DNA of 64,000 nucleotides from Methylobacterium aquaticum (GTDB lineage Bacteria > Pseudomonadota > Alphaproteobacteria > Rhizobiales > Beijerinckiaceae): NCBI RefSeq assembly GCF_001043915.1, contig NZ_LABX01000081.1:41276-105275 (forward strand), in the 5' to 3' direction. A model generated the notes under the pieces. That model had not been told where the DNA came from. It saw only the letters and a list, made by a program, of their open reading frames with translations, and searched no databases. Positions 50,265-59,448 of this stretch are shown in pieces. A program made the position numbers and the translations under genes. The stretch's first letter is position 1; each line of letters opens with the position of its first letter.

Positions 50265-52061
50265 TCAGTAGATCGCCGGCTCGGGCACCGGGGCGCCGTA
50301 CTCGGTGCGCAGGAAGTCGAAGTCGCAGCCCTCGTCCGCCTGCTGGATGTGGCGCGAGAACATCACGCCGTAGCCGCGCTCGTAGCGGGGCGCCGGCGGG
50401 GTCCAGGCGGCGCGGCGGCGCTCCAGCTCGTCGTCGGACACCTCCATGCGGATCGCCCTCGCCTCGACGTCGACGCTGACGATGTCGCCGGTGCGGAGCA
50501 AAGCCAGCGGCCCGCCGATGAAGGATTCCGGCGCGACATGGAGCACGCAGGCGCCGTAGCTGGTGCCGCTCATCCGGGCATCCGACAGGCGCAGCATGTC
50601 GCGATGCCCCTCTTTCAGCAGCTTCTTCGGCATCGGCAGCATGCCCCATTCGGGCATCCCCGGCCCGCCCTGCGGTCCGGCATTGCGCAGGACCAGGACG
50701 TGGTCGGCGGTGACATCGAGAGTCTCGTCGTCGATCGCCGCCTTGAGCGACGGGTAGTCGTCGAAGACCAGCGCCGGGCCGGAATGCTTGAGGAAGCGCT
50801 GGTCCATCGCCGCCGGCTTGATGACGCAGCCGCTCGGCGCGAGGTTTCCTTTCAGCACCGCCAGCGAGCCCTGGCCGTAGACCGGGTTCGAGAGCGGCCG
50901 GATCACGTCGGCATTGTAGACCTTGGCGCCTTCGATCGCCGCGCCGAGCGTCTGCCCGCTGACCGTCAGGCAATCGAGGTTCAGGTGCTCGCGGATCTCG
51001 TTCATCAGCGCCCGGATGCCGCCGGCGTAGAAGAAATCCTCCATCAGGTAGGCGTTGCCGCTCGGGCGCACGTTGCCGATCACCGGGACGCGGCGGCTGA
51101 ACCGCTCGAAATCGTCGAGGCCGATGGCGTGGCCGGCCCGGCGCGCCATCGCGATCAGGTGGATGATGGCGTTGGTCGAGCAGCCCATCGCCATGGCGAC
51201 CGCGATGGCGTTCTCGTAGGCCGCGCGGGTCTGGATCCGTTGCGGCGTCAGGTCCTCCCACACCATGTCGACGATGCGCCGGCCGGATTCCGAGCACAGC
51301 CGGATATGGCCGGCATCCGCCGCCGGGATCGACGAGCCGCCGGGCAGCACCATGCCGACCGCTTCGGCGATCGCCGTCATGGTCGAGGCGGTGCCCATGG
51401 TCATGCAGGTGCCGTAGGAGCGGGCGATGCCGCCCTCGATCCCGAGCCAGTCCTGGTCGGTGATCCTGCCGGCGCGCAATTCGTCCCAATACTTCCAGCT
51501 ATCGGAGCCCGAGCCCAGCACCTTGCCCTGCCAGTTGCCGCGCAGCATCGGCCCCGCGGGAATGTAGATCGCCGGCAGGTTCATGCTGGTGGCGCCGAGC
51601 AGCAGACCGGGCGTGGACTTGTCGCAGCCGCCCATCAGCACCGCGCCGTCGACCGGATGGGAGCGCAGCAGCTCCTCGGTCTCCATCGCCAGCATGTTGC
51701 GGTAGAGCATGGTGGTCGGCTTGACGAAGCTCTCGGAGACCGAGATCGCCGGCAGCTCGACCGGAAAGCCGCCCGCCATCAGGATGCCGCGCTTCACGTC
51801 GTCGACGCGATGCTTGAAGTGCGCGTGGCAGGGCTGGAGGTCGGACCAGGTGTTGACGATCGCGATGACGGGTTTGCCGGTCCATTCCTCGGGGGCGTAG
51901 CCCATCTGCATCGCCCGCGAGCGATGCCCGAAGGACCGCAGGTCCGCCGGACCGAACCAGCGGGCGGAGCGCAAGGAAGCGGGGTCGCGGCGCCGGACCT
52001 GCGGCCCATCGGGAATCGCGCCGGGCTCGAGTTCGGACGGAGGGAGCGGGTCGCGGGCCAT
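50265..52061 (-). CDS. IlvD/Edd-family dehydratase, probably a sugar-acid dehydratase
   Basis: A 598-residue iron-sulfur dehydratase. The 2Fe-2S ligand cysteines are C78 (DLQPCHAH), C146 (MGGCDKSTPG) and C219 (YGTCMTMGTAST). The SARWFGPADLRSFGHRSRAM N-terminus is typical of L-arabonate and related pentonate dehydratases rather than IlvD. It converts an aldonic acid to 2-keto-3-deoxy acid. It sits downstream of an SsuABC-type transporter, which probably imports its substrate. The ATG at 52061 has AGGAG upstream. Confidence 0.92.
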   Translation of the reverse strand: MARDPLPPSELEPGAIPDGPQVRRRDPASLRSARWFGPADLRSFGHRSRAMQMGYAPEEWTGKPVIAIVNTWSDLQPCHAHFKHRVDDVKRGILMAGGFPVELPAISVSESFVKPTTMLYRNMLAMETEELLRSHPVDGAVLMGGCDKSTPGLLLGATSMNLPAIYIPAGPMLRGNWQGKVLGSGSDSWKYWDELRAGRITDQDWLGIEGGIARSYGTCMTMGTASTMTAIAEAVGMVLPGGSSIPAADAGHIRLCSESGRRIVDMVWEDLTPQRIQTRAAYENAIAVAMAMGCSTNAIIHLIAMARRAGHAIGLDDFERFSRRVPVIGNVRPSGNAYLMEDFFYAGGIRALMNEIREHLNLDCLTVSGQTLGAAIEGAKVYNADVIRPLSNPVYGQGSLAVLKGNLAPSGCVIKPAAMDQRFLKHSGPALVFDDYPSLKAAIDDETLDVTADHVLVLRNAGPQGGPGMPEWGMLPMPKKLLKEGHRDMLRLSDARMSGTSYGACVLHVAPESFIGGPLALLRTGDIVSVDVEARAIRMEVSDDELERRRAAWTPPAPRYERGYGVMFSRHIQQADEGCDFDFLRTEYGAPVPEPAIY

Positions 52062-52141
52062 TTTTTCCAGGCTCCTGTTGGTGTTCGACGTGTCGTGGCG
52101 GGCCGCTCTGAACCGTCCCCCGGTGCGGGGAAGGGCTGGCG

Positions 52142-53017
52142 TCAGTGCTGCAAGCCCCATTTCTGCACCGTCCGCCGCTCCAGCGTGCGGAAGATCAGGT
52201 TCTCGACCACGAGGCCGATGATGATGACGGTCAGCAGGCCGGCGAAGACGGCGGGAATGTCGAGGAGGTTGCGGTTCTCGAATATGAACCAGCCGAGGCC
52301 CCCCGCCCCCGACGACACGCCGAAGACCAGCTCGGCGGCGATCAGCGTGCGCCAGGCGAAGGCCCAGCCGATCTTGAGGCCGGTGAGGATGCTCGGGAAC
52401 GCCGCCGGGATCAGGATCTTGGTGACGTAGGGCAGACCCTTGAGGCCGTAGTTGCGCCCGACCATCCGCAGTGTGTTCGAGACGCCGCGAAAGCCTGAAT
52501 GGGTATTGAGCGCCACGGCCCACAACACCGAATGGACCAGCACGAAGACCAGGCTGCCGTTGCCGAGCCCGAACCAGATCAGCGCCAGCGGCAGGAGCGC
52601 GATGGCCGGCAGCGGGTTGAACATCGCCGTCATCGTCTCGAGGAAGTCGGTGCCGATGCGGGTCGAGATCGCCAGCATGGTGAGCGCGGCCGCGAGCAGG
52701 ATGCCGGCGGCGTAGCCCATCAGCAGCACCTTGATCGACGAGAGCGCCCGGTTCGGAATCGTGCCGTCGAGGGTCTGCTGCCACAGCGTCGTGACGGTGT
52801 CGGAGAAGGTCGGGAAGAGCAGCGGGTTGTCGAGGACGCGCGCGTAGATCTCCCAGACCAGCGCCAGCACGACGATGATCACCGTCTTGCGGACGAACCC
52901 GCTGTTCCAGAGGATCTCGGCGGTGCCGAGCTGGCGCTCGACCGCGCCGTCGGCGGCGGGCGCCGCCTCGCTCAGGATGATGCGGGCCGGCATGGTCGTG
53001 CTGATGGGGGTGCTCAT
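52142..53017 (-). CDS. ABC transporter permease (SsuC/TauC type)
   Basis: A 291-residue inner-membrane permease with about six helices. The EAA-type loop FRGVSNTLRMVGRNYGLKGLPYVTKILIPAAFPSI (in part) and GLKIGWAFAWRTLIAAELVFG are characteristic of the nitrate/sulfonate/taurine family. It follows the ATPase gene by 27 bases in one operon. The substrate is not necessarily a sulfonate, given the sugar-acid dehydratase downstream. Confidence 0.93.
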   Translation of the reverse strand: MSTPISTTMPARIILSEAAPAADGAVERQLGTAEILWNSGFVRKTVIIVVLALVWEIYARVLDNPLLFPTFSDTVTTLWQQTLDGTIPNRALSSIKVLLMGYAAGILLAAALTMLAISTRIGTDFLETMTAMFNPLPAIALLPLALIWFGLGNGSLVFVLVHSVLWAVALNTHSGFRGVSNTLRMVGRNYGLKGLPYVTKILIPAAFPSILTGLKIGWAFAWRTLIAAELVFGVSSGAGGLGWFIFENRNLLDIPAVFAGLLTVIIIGLVVENLIFRTLERRTVQKWGLQH

Positions 53018-53044
53018 GGCTTGCCTCTCGGGCGCGACGGTCGA

Positions 53045-53809
53045 TCAGTGATGGGCGGGCGCGTCGGCGAACAGCAGGTCGTGGATCTGCTGTTCGAGCT
53101 GGCCGGCGCTGCCGTCCTGGGCCGACACCTTGTCGACGTCGCGCACCTCGGCCTTGACCCGGCCCGGATGCGGCGAGAGCAGCAGGATGCGGTTGCCGAT
53201 CTTGATCGCCTCGGCGATCGAGTGGGTGACGAAGAGCACGGTGAACTTCGTCTCCTCCCAGAGTTGCAGGAGTTCGTCCTGGCAGGTGCGCCGGGTCAGC
53301 GCGTCGAGGGCCGCGAAGGGCTCGTCCATCAGCAGGATGTCGGGCTCCATCGCCATGCCGCGGGCGATCGCCACGCGCTGCTTCATGCCGCCCGAGAGGG
53401 TATGGGGATAGCTGTCGATCGCCCGGGTCAGCCCGACCTTCTCGATATAGGCCCGCGCCCGCTCCTCGGCCTCGCGGCGGGGCATTTTTCGGGCGTTGAG
53501 GAGCGGGAAGGTCACGTTCTCCAGAACCGTCTTCCAGGGCAGGAGCTGGTCGAACTCCTGAAACACCATCATCCGGTCGGCGCCGGGCTCCTTGACCACC
53601 CGGTCCTTGATGCGGATCTCGCCCTCGCTCGGATGCAGATAGCCGCCCACCGCCTTGAGCAGGGTGGACTTGCCGCAGCCCGACGGCCCGAGCAGCACGA
53701 AGCGGTCCGAGGTCTCGACCCGGAAGCTGACGCGCTCGGTCGCGGTGACGAGCACGTTGGGCGTCTTGTAGCGCAGCGTGACGCCGCGGACGTCCAGGAG
53801 GGTGGTCAT
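53045..53809 (-). CDS. ABC transporter ATP-binding protein (SsuB/TauB type)
   Basis: A 254-residue ATPase: Walker A GPSGCGKST, Q-loop VFQEFDQLLPW, signature LSGGMKQRVAIARGM, Walker B ILLMDEPFAALD. The Q-loop and switch regions match the TauB/SsuB group. The ATG at 53809 is preceded by GGAGG. It is 17 bases downstream of the binding-protein gene. The long upstream open frame is a shadow of that gene. Confidence 0.94.
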   Translation of the reverse strand: MTTLLDVRGVTLRYKTPNVLVTATERVSFRVETSDRFVLLGPSGCGKSTLLKAVGGYLHPSEGEIRIKDRVVKEPGADRMMVFQEFDQLLPWKTVLENVTFPLLNARKMPRREAEERARAYIEKVGLTRAIDSYPHTLSGGMKQRVAIARGMAMEPDILLMDEPFAALDALTRRTCQDELLQLWEETKFTVLFVTHSIAEAIKIGNRILLLSPHPGRVKAEVRDVDKVSAQDGSAGQLEQQIHDLLFADAPAHH

Positions 53810-53826
53810 GATGGCGTATCCTCCCG

Positions 53827-54846
53827 TCAGCTGCCGGAGAGGTCGTGGGCGACCGGCAGGTAGTAGTCGGTCCAGGTCTTCGGGCGGTTGCGCAGGGTGC
53901 CGATGCGGCCGAGATGCTCGGCGAAGCGCATCGTGCCCTGCGGCTGGAGGTTGAACTCCATCATGCCGGGCTCCTTGAGATAGCTCAGCAGGTCCTCGAC
54001 GGAGGTCTTGTCGCCGGTGACCTCGCGGTAGATCTCGACTGCCGCGCGCGTCTCCGACCGGATGAACGCCTGTGCCTCCTCGGAGGCCGCGCGCACCGCC
54101 TGGATGATCTTCGGGTTGGCGTCGGCGAACTTGGTGGTGGTGAAGAACTGGCCTTGCGTCAGCGGCCCGCCGATGATGTCGGGCGAGCGGGCGACGATGT
54201 GGGCGCCCGGGACAGTGCGCAGCTCCACGTACTGGAAGGGCGGCGCGGCGAAGTGGGTCTTGATCTCGTGGGTGGGGTTGGCGAGCGCGATCGCCGCGTC
54301 GGGATGGCCGAGCTGCACCGTGTTGGCGTCGAGCCGGCCGGACTGGTCGGCCCCGTAAGCCTCGCCCGCCGCCATCTGCAACAGAATGGCCTGCGTCGAG
54401 ACCTTCACGGTCGGCACCGCGACCTTGTCGCCCGGTGCGATGTCCTTGATCGTCCTGATCTTCGGGTCGCGGCTGATGAGCAGCAGCGGCAGCGCCGAGG
54501 TGGCGACGATGCCCTTCACCCCGCCCCGCGTCCGGTCCCAGAGCAGCAGCAGGTTGCCGGTACCGGTATTGACGATGTCGACCCCGCCGGCGAGCAGCGC
54601 GTCGGTCTGGCTGCCGCCGCCCGTGAAGGTGAGCCACGTCGTCTTCACGCCGGACACGCCGAGCCGGGCGGCGTGCTTCTCGATCAGCCCCTGCTTCTCG
54701 ATGACGTGGGTCGGCAGGTAGATGATGCCGGGCTGGCGGGTGATCGCGATCTCGCTCTTCTGCTGAGCGTGCCCCGGACCGGACAGGAACAGGCCGGCAG
54801 CGAGGAGGCCCGCCGCAAAGGCGCGGCGCGCGGGCGCGTGTGTCAT
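53827..54846 (-). CDS. ABC transporter solute-binding protein (SsuA/NMT1 type)
   Basis: A 339-residue periplasmic protein with a signal peptide (RRAFAAGLLAAGLFLSGPGHA, in part) and a mature NMT1/SsuA-like fold: ITRQPGIIYLPTHVIEKQGL, GSQTDALLAGGVDIVNTGTGN, RDPKIRTIKDIAPGDKVAVPTVK. This is the first gene of the transporter-dehydratase operon. GGGAGA lies upstream of the ATG at 54846. Ligand unknown. Confidence 0.92.
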   Translation of the reverse strand: MTHAPARRAFAAGLLAAGLFLSGPGHAQQKSEIAITRQPGIIYLPTHVIEKQGLIEKHAARLGVSGVKTTWLTFTGGGSQTDALLAGGVDIVNTGTGNLLLLWDRTRGGVKGIVATSALPLLLISRDPKIRTIKDIAPGDKVAVPTVKVSTQAILLQMAAGEAYGADQSGRLDANTVQLGHPDAAIALANPTHEIKTHFAAPPFQYVELRTVPGAHIVARSPDIIGGPLTQGQFFTTTKFADANPKIIQAVRAASEEAQAFIRSETRAAVEIYREVTGDKTSVEDLLSYLKEPGMMEFNLQPQGTMRFAEHLGRIGTLRNRPKTWTDYYLPVAHDLSGS

Positions 54847-54927
54847 TGAGCGTTCTCCCGAAGCCGCCACGGGCGGCGCAAGCCGGCTTGTTGTCGAGGC
54901 GCCGATCCAGCCTCACCACTAAAATGG

Positions 54928-54937
54928 TAATGCATTA
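54928..54937. promoter_or_regulatory. candidate GntR operator TAATGCATTA
   Basis: A perfect 10-bp palindrome inside ATGGTAATGCATTAGTAT, in the AT-rich centre of the divergent region between the transporter operon and the GntR gene. Both start codons are about 85-90 bases away, as expected of a shared operator. It stands out against very GC-rich flanks. Confidence 0.5.
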
Positions 54938-55020
54938 GTATGTCAACCAGCACCCGGTCGTGCTAGGTGTCCCGGGGGCCGCTCCGGCGGCGCCGCGGTC
55001 CCTTTCGAGTTCGACCCGCC

Positions 55021-55716
55021 ATGAACGCCGTCTTTGCCGGTGCGCAGCGTCTGCGCGACCGCTCGCGCCACGCCGCGCCGCAGGTCTTCGACCTGATCCG
55101 GGAAAAGATCGTCTCGCTCGATCTCGCCCCGGGCACGGTCCTGTCACGGCCCGAACTCCAGGCGAGCTTCGGCCTCAGCGCCACCCCGATCCGCGACGCG
55201 CTGCTGCGGCTCCAGGAGGAGGGCCTGGTCGACATCTTCCCGCAATCGGCGACGGTGGTGAGCCGCATCGACCTTGCGGCCGCCCGCCAGGCGCAGTTCC
55301 TGCGCCGCGCCGTCGAGCAGGAGGTGGTCCGCACCCTGGCCCTCGCGCCCGACCCGGCCCTGATCGCGCGGCTCGACGCCGTCGTGACCGAACAGGCGGC
55401 CTTCGCCGGGCAGGGCGACCTCGCGCGCCTGTCGGCCAGCGACGAGGCGTTCCACCGCACCCTGTGCGAGGCGGCCTCCGTTCCGGACCTCTGGGACCTG
55501 ATCCGCCGCCGCAGCGGCCATATCGACCGCCTGCGCCGCCTGCACCTGCCGGTGGAGGGCAAGGCGCAGCAGATCGTGGCCGATCACCGGCGGATCGTGG
55601 CGGCGTTGCGCGCCGGAACGCCCGAGGCGGCGCAGGAGGCCCTGCGCGAACATCTGTCGAAGTCGATCGCGCTCGGCGACGAGATCCGGGCGCGGTGGCC
55701 AGCGTATTTCGCCTGA
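55021..55716 (+). CDS. GntR-family (FCD type) regulator
   Basis: A 231-residue regulator: winged HTH (ELQASFGLSATPIRDALLRLQEEGLV) and an FCD effector domain (FLRRAVEQEVVRTLAL, DEAFHRTLCEAA, HIDRLRRLHL). It is divergent from the SsuABC-type/dehydratase operon and most likely represses it in the absence of a sugar-acid signal. Confidence 0.93.
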   Translation: MNAVFAGAQRLRDRSRHAAPQVFDLIREKIVSLDLAPGTVLSRPELQASFGLSATPIRDALLRLQEEGLVDIFPQSATVVSRIDLAAARQAQFLRRAVEQEVVRTLALAPDPALIARLDAVVTEQAAFAGQGDLARLSASDEAFHRTLCEAASVPDLWDLIRRRSGHIDRLRRLHLPVEGKAQQIVADHRRIVAALRAGTPEAAQEALREHLSKSIALGDEIRARWPAYFA

Positions 55717-55725
55717 CGCACTCGG

Positions 55726-56151
55726 TCAGAAGAAGGTCCCTGGGTTGACGCCGAAGCGCTCCGACAGGCGGGCGATCTGGTTCCTGTTCAAGTCGCGCTT
55801 GCCGCTCAGCAGTTCCGAGACGACACCTTGGCTGCCGATCTCGGGCAGGTCGCCCTGCTTGAGCCCGTGCTGCTCCATCAGCAGGCGCAGCACCTCGGCC
55901 GGTGATGCGTCCGGCGGGGTGACCGTGGTCACCTCGTAATCGGCGATGAACTCACTCAGGAGGCCCAGGAGGGGCGCCAAGGCATGGGCTTCGTCACCTG
56001 CGCCGGCGTCGATGAGACCGTTCATGGCGGCGGTCGCTGCCTCGTACTGCACGTCATCGGCGATGGGATGCAGCGGGATCCGCTGGGCGATGACCTGGAA
56101 ATGATGGGTGAGCGTGGCGATGTCGTCGCGGCTCAACATCAAGGGCTCCAT
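55726..56151 (-). CDS. higA: HigA-type antitoxin with HTH
   Basis: A 141-residue antitoxin. The C-terminal XRE-type helix-turn-helix is EQHGLKQGDLPEIGSQGVVSELLSGKRDLNRNQIARLSERFGV, seen here as GLKQGDLPEIGSQGVVSELL; the N-terminal part neutralises the toxin. Its start (56151) overlaps the end of higB by 13 bases. As is usual, it should repress its own operon. Confidence 0.9.
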   Translation of the reverse strand: MEPLMLSRDDIATLTHHFQVIAQRIPLHPIADDVQYEAATAAMNGLIDAGAGDEAHALAPLLGLLSEFIADYEVTTVTPPDASPAEVLRLLMEQHGLKQGDLPEIGSQGVVSELLSGKRDLNRNQIARLSERFGVNPGTFF

Positions 56152-56420
56152 GCATCATACTCCTTATGTGCAAAAACATGCCGCACGAACAGCTTTTGCG
56201 TATTAAAATATATCGATGCCACAATCCGATATTTATTTCCGCCAATATCAAATATATGGAAGGCCCCCACTCGATCGGTGGCATTGAAGGTCAATTTCAA
56301 CTCGGAAAAGTTCGAAAACGCATTGGCCTCGACGATCTTGCGCCAGGCGTGGAGTGGCTTTGTGGCACCCGGATGGATTGCCGCAAACGCCAGAAGGCTC
56401 CTATTCGAGATGACGCGCAT
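56139..56420 (-). CDS. higB: HigB-type mRNA interferase toxin
   Basis: A 93-residue toxin of the HigB/RelE-like group: MRVISNRSLLAFAAIHPGA, LHAWRKIVEANAFSNFSELK, and FHIFDIGGNKYRIVASIYFNTQKLFVRHVFAHKEYD, the core with conserved basic residues. The toxin gene comes first, as in other higBA operons. The ATG at 56420 is preferred over one ten codons upstream. Base composition here is markedly AT-richer than the flanks, which suggests acquisition by transfer. Confidence 0.9.
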   Translation of the reverse strand: MRVISNRSLLAFAAIHPGATKPLHAWRKIVEANAFSNFSELKLTFNATDRVGAFHIFDIGGNKYRIVASIYFNTQKLFVRHVFAHKEYDAWSP

Positions 56421-56524
56421 CGTGTCAGCGCCCTCGGTTCGGAGCATTTGAAATCCCGAACTCGCGACTCCAGCGCGAATCGCTCAGTTGCAAGAAGGGC
56501 CAGCCGAGGGACGTGTCGACGGAT

Positions 56525-56539
56525 ATCTCATTTTGAGAT
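56525..56539. promoter_or_regulatory. small inverted repeat near higB and lrp ends
   Basis: ATCTCA-N3-TGAGAT lies about 105 bases upstream of higB and 12 bases past the Lrp stop codon. It may be an Lrp mRNA 3' structure or part of the higBA control region. Confidence 0.3.
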
Positions 56540-56550
56540 TCTTTCAAGCC

Positions 56551-57000
56551 TTACCGCCGCCCCACCACCGTCCGGATGGCGAAGCTCGACTGGATCCGCG
56601 CCACCCCCGGCAGGCGCGACAGCACCTCCTTGTGCAGGCGCTCGTAATCGCCGGCATCCGACACCTCGATCCGCATCAGGTAATCGGACAGGCCGGTCAT
56701 CAGATAGCAGTCGCGCACCTCCGGGCAGCGGCGCACCGCCGCCTCGAAGCGGTTGAGCGATTCCTCCGTCTGCCGCTCCAGAGTGATCTGGGTCAGCACC
56801 ACGAGATGCGCCTCCCGCTCGTCGGCCTCGATCAGGGCGGTGTAGCCGCGGATGGTGCCGTTCTGTTCGAGCAGCCGCAGGCGGCGCAGGCAGGCCGAGG
56901 GCGACAAGCCGACCTTGGCGGCGAGATCGGCGTTGCTGATGCGCCCGTCGTCGCGCAAGACGCGCAGGATCCGCGCGTCGATCTCGTCCCGCCCGGCCAC
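56551..57000 (-). CDS. Lrp/AsnC-family regulator
   Basis: A 149-residue Lrp/AsnC regulator: N-terminal HTH (DGRISNADLAAKVGLSPSACLRRLRLLEQNG) and C-terminal RAM domain that binds amino acids (DCYLMTGLSDYLMRIEV). It is divergent from the D-amino-acid dehydrogenase gene and is likely its regulator, as in many bacteria where Lrp relatives control dadA. Confidence 0.93.
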   Translation of the reverse strand: MAGRDEIDARILRVLRDDGRISNADLAAKVGLSPSACLRRLRLLEQNGTIRGYTALIEADEREAHLVVLTQITLERQTEESLNRFEAAVRRCPEVRDCYLMTGLSDYLMRIEVSDAGDYERLHKEVLSRLPGVARIQSSFAIRTVVGRR

Positions 57001-57171
57001 CGCGCAATCTCCTGTCGTTTCGTCGCAGATCCTTGCGCATCATAGCATGATCTCGCACGCCATGCGTCGATCCGGCGAGAAATTCGGCGATCCTTGCGCG
57101 ACAGTAGGGCTCTCGACAGGGCGCCGGGTCGGGCAGCGACGGACGGCAGGGCGCGGCAGGGATTTTTGGCG

Positions 57172-58437
57172 ATGCGCGTTCTGATCCTCGGCGGCGGCGT
57201 GGTTGGCGTCACCTCGGCCTACTATCTCGCCAAGGCCGGCCACGAGGTCACGGTGCTCGACCGCCAGCCGGGCGCCGGCCTCGAGACCAGCTTCGCCAAT
57301 GCCGGCCAGGTCTCGCCGGGCTATTCGGCGCCGTGGGCCGCGCCGGGCATCCCCGTCAAGGCGATGAAGTGGCTGATGATGCGCCACCGGCCGCTGGTGC
57401 TGTGGCCGAGCCTGGAGCCCAAGCTCTACGGCTGGCTCGCCCGGATGCTGGCGAACTGCACCGAGGACGCCTATCGCCGCAACAAGGGACGGATGGTGCG
57501 GCTCGCCGAGTACAGCCGCGACGTGCTGCGCGACCTGCGCACCGAGACCGGCATCACCTACGATCACCGCGAGAAGGGCACGCTCCAGCTCTTCCGCACC
57601 CAGAAGCAGCTCGACCATGTCGGCGACGACACCGGCGTGCTCGACGAGTACGGCGTTCCCTACGAGGTGCTGGACCCGGCGGGCTGCATCGCGGCCGAGC
57701 CGGCCCTGGCCCGGGTCTCGGGCAGCTTCGTGGGGGGCCTGCGCCTGCCGGGCGACGAGACCGGCGACGCGCATCTGTTCACGCAGCGCCTTGCGGCGAT
57801 CTGCGAGCGCATGGGCGTCACGATCCGCTACAACACCACCGTCACCAGCCTTCGCCAGGAAGGCGGCCGGATCGCCGGCGTGGGGCTGGCCGGCGGCGAG
57901 GTGCTGACGGCCGATACGTATGTCGCCGCCATGGGCAGCTACACCCCGATGATGCTCAAGCCGCTCGGCATCGCGCTTCCGGTCTATCCGGTGAAAGGCT
58001 ATTCCCTGACCCTGCCGGTCACCGATGCCGAAGCCGCCCCGGTCTCGACCGTGATGGACGAGACCTTCAAGGTGGCGATCACCCGGCTCGGCGACCGCAT
58101 CCGGGTCGGCGGCACGGCGGAACTCGCCGGCTTCAGCCAGGCCCTGCGCGGCCCGCGCCGGGCGACCCTGGAGCGGTCGGTCCTCGATCTCTTCCCGCAA
58201 GGCGGCGACGTCTCGCAGGCGACGTTCTGGACGGGCTTGCGCCCGATGACCCCGGACGGCACCCCGATCGTCGGCGCCACGGCCTACGACAACCTCTACA
58301 CCAATACCGGCCACGGCACGCTCGGCTGGACCATGGCCTGCGGCTCGGGCCGGCTCCTCGCCGACCTGATCGGCGGCCGGGCGCCGGAGATCGCCCACCA
58401 GGACCTCGCCGAGTCGCGCTACGCCAAGGCGGCGTGA
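57172..58437 (+). CDS. dadA: D-amino acid dehydrogenase small subunit type flavoprotein
   Basis: A 421-residue FAD-dependent D-amino-acid dehydrogenase, which deaminates D-alanine and others and feeds electrons to the respiratory chain. It has the FAD motif [20 protein letters not shown], the DadA-type [22 protein letters not shown] and a C-terminal [22 protein letters not shown]. The ATG at 57172 is preferred. It is divergent from the Lrp-type regulator. Confidence 0.94.
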   Translation: MRVLILGGGVVGVTSAYYLAKAGHEVTVLDRQPGAGLETSFANAGQVSPGYSAPWAAPGIPVKAMKWLMMRHRPLVLWPSLEPKLYGWLARMLANCTEDAYRRNKGRMVRLAEYSRDVLRDLRTETGITYDHREKGTLQLFRTQKQLDHVGDDTGVLDEYGVPYEVLDPAGCIAAEPALARVSGSFVGGLRLPGDETGDAHLFTQRLAAICERMGVTIRYNTTVTSLRQEGGRIAGVGLAGGEVLTADTYVAAMGSYTPMMLKPLGIALPVYPVKGYSLTLPVTDAEAAPVSTVMDETFKVAITRLGDRIRVGGTAELAGFSQALRGPRRATLERSVLDLFPQGGDVSQATFWTGLRPMTPDGTPIVGATAYDNLYTNTGHGTLGWTMACGSGRLLADLIGGRAPEIAHQDLAESRYAKAA

Positions 58438-58569
58438 GCGAGACGGCGTGAGGGCGGCTTCGCCCTCGATCCCGGACCGTCCGTCCGCGATCGCCCCTGG
58501 GCCGCAGGGTGGCCCCGGGGCGATCGCGTGAGCGGCGATCCGCGCCGGCCCGGCCTGCCGACGCCCCCG

Positions 58570-59448
58570 TCAGACCGGCGCGTCGAACCCGTAGAGCTGG
58601 GCCGGATTCTCCACCAGCACCCGGTGCCGGTCGGCCTCGTCCGGCACCCACTCGGCCAGGAGGTCGAGGAGATCGCCGACATTCATCATCGGCCCCCAAT
58701 GCGCGACATGCGGCCAGTCCGAGCCCCAGACGCAGCGCCCGGGCGCCGCCGCGTGGAGAGTGCGGGCGAAGGGCACGGTCTCCGCGAAGGGAGGACCGGC
58801 GACGGCGTTGCGGTAGGCGCCCGAGAGCTTGACCCAGGCCCCGTCCCGCACGAGCGAGACCAGGGTGCGGAAGCCCTCGTCCGCGACGCCGCAGGAGGTC
58901 GGAAAATGCCCCATATGGTCGATGCAGAACGGCACCGGCAGCCGGGCGAGGCGCCCGGCGAGCGGCGGCAGGGCGCGAGCGTCGATCAGGAATTGCAGGT
59001 GCCAGCCCATCTCGCGGCAGAGCGCGCCATACGCCTCCACCGCCTCGAAGCCGACCCCGCCGCCATAGAGCACGTTGAGCCGCAGGCCGACCACGCCGGC
59101 CGCCTTCAGCGCCGCCAGTTCCGCCTCGGGCAACCCCAGGGGAATGACCGCGATGCCGCGCAGGCGGTCCGGGTGCGCCCGCAGGGTCTCCAGCATCAGC
59201 CGGTTGTCGGTGCCGTGGACGCTGACCTGGATCAGCACGCCGCGGGTCATGCCGGTGGCGTCGAGCATGGCCAGATAGGCGTCCGGCGTGGCTTCCGGCG
59301 GCGTGTAGCTGCGCGCCGGCACGAACGGATAGGCCGGCGGCAGCCCGATCACGTGGGCATGGGTGTCGACCGCGCCCGGCGGCACGGTGAAGCGGCTCGG
59401 CCCACGGGGATGCGGGGCGGGCCCGGGACAGTCGCGGATCTCAGTCAT
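58570..59448 (-). CDS. amidohydrolase-2 family metal hydrolase
   Basis: A 292-residue TIM-barrel hydrolase of the amidohydrolase-2 group. The entry motif is VDTHAHVIG (HxH), later DHMGHFPT and VWGSDWPHVAH (GSDWPH) give the remaining metal ligands. Relatives include 2-pyrone-4,6-dicarboxylate lactonase and other lactonases/decarboxylases of aromatic degradation. Its ATG overlaps the MFS gene stop, so the two are one operon with the transporter first. Confidence 0.9.
   Translation of the reverse strand: MTEIRDCPGPAPHPRGPSRFTVPPGAVDTHAHVIGLPPAYPFVPARSYTPPEATPDAYLAMLDATGMTRGVLIQVSVHGTDNRLMLETLRAHPDRLRGIAVIPLGLPEAELAALKAAGVVGLRLNVLYGGGVGFEAVEAYGALCREMGWHLQFLIDARALPPLAGRLARLPVPFCIDHMGHFPTSCGVADEGFRTLVSLVRDGAWVKLSGAYRNAVAGPPFAETVPFARTLHAAAPGRCVWGSDWPHVAHWGPMMNVGDLLDLLAEWVPDEADRHRVLVENPAQLYGFDAPV

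Noticed and set aside
50233..51489. N-terminal extension of the FkbM frame
   Set aside because: It mirrors the dehydratase gene in a shifted frame; the methyltransferase begins at 50232.
55984..56756. Plus-strand frames over higBA and the Lrp gene
   Set aside because: They run opposite to recognised toxin, antitoxin and Lrp genes and show no motifs.
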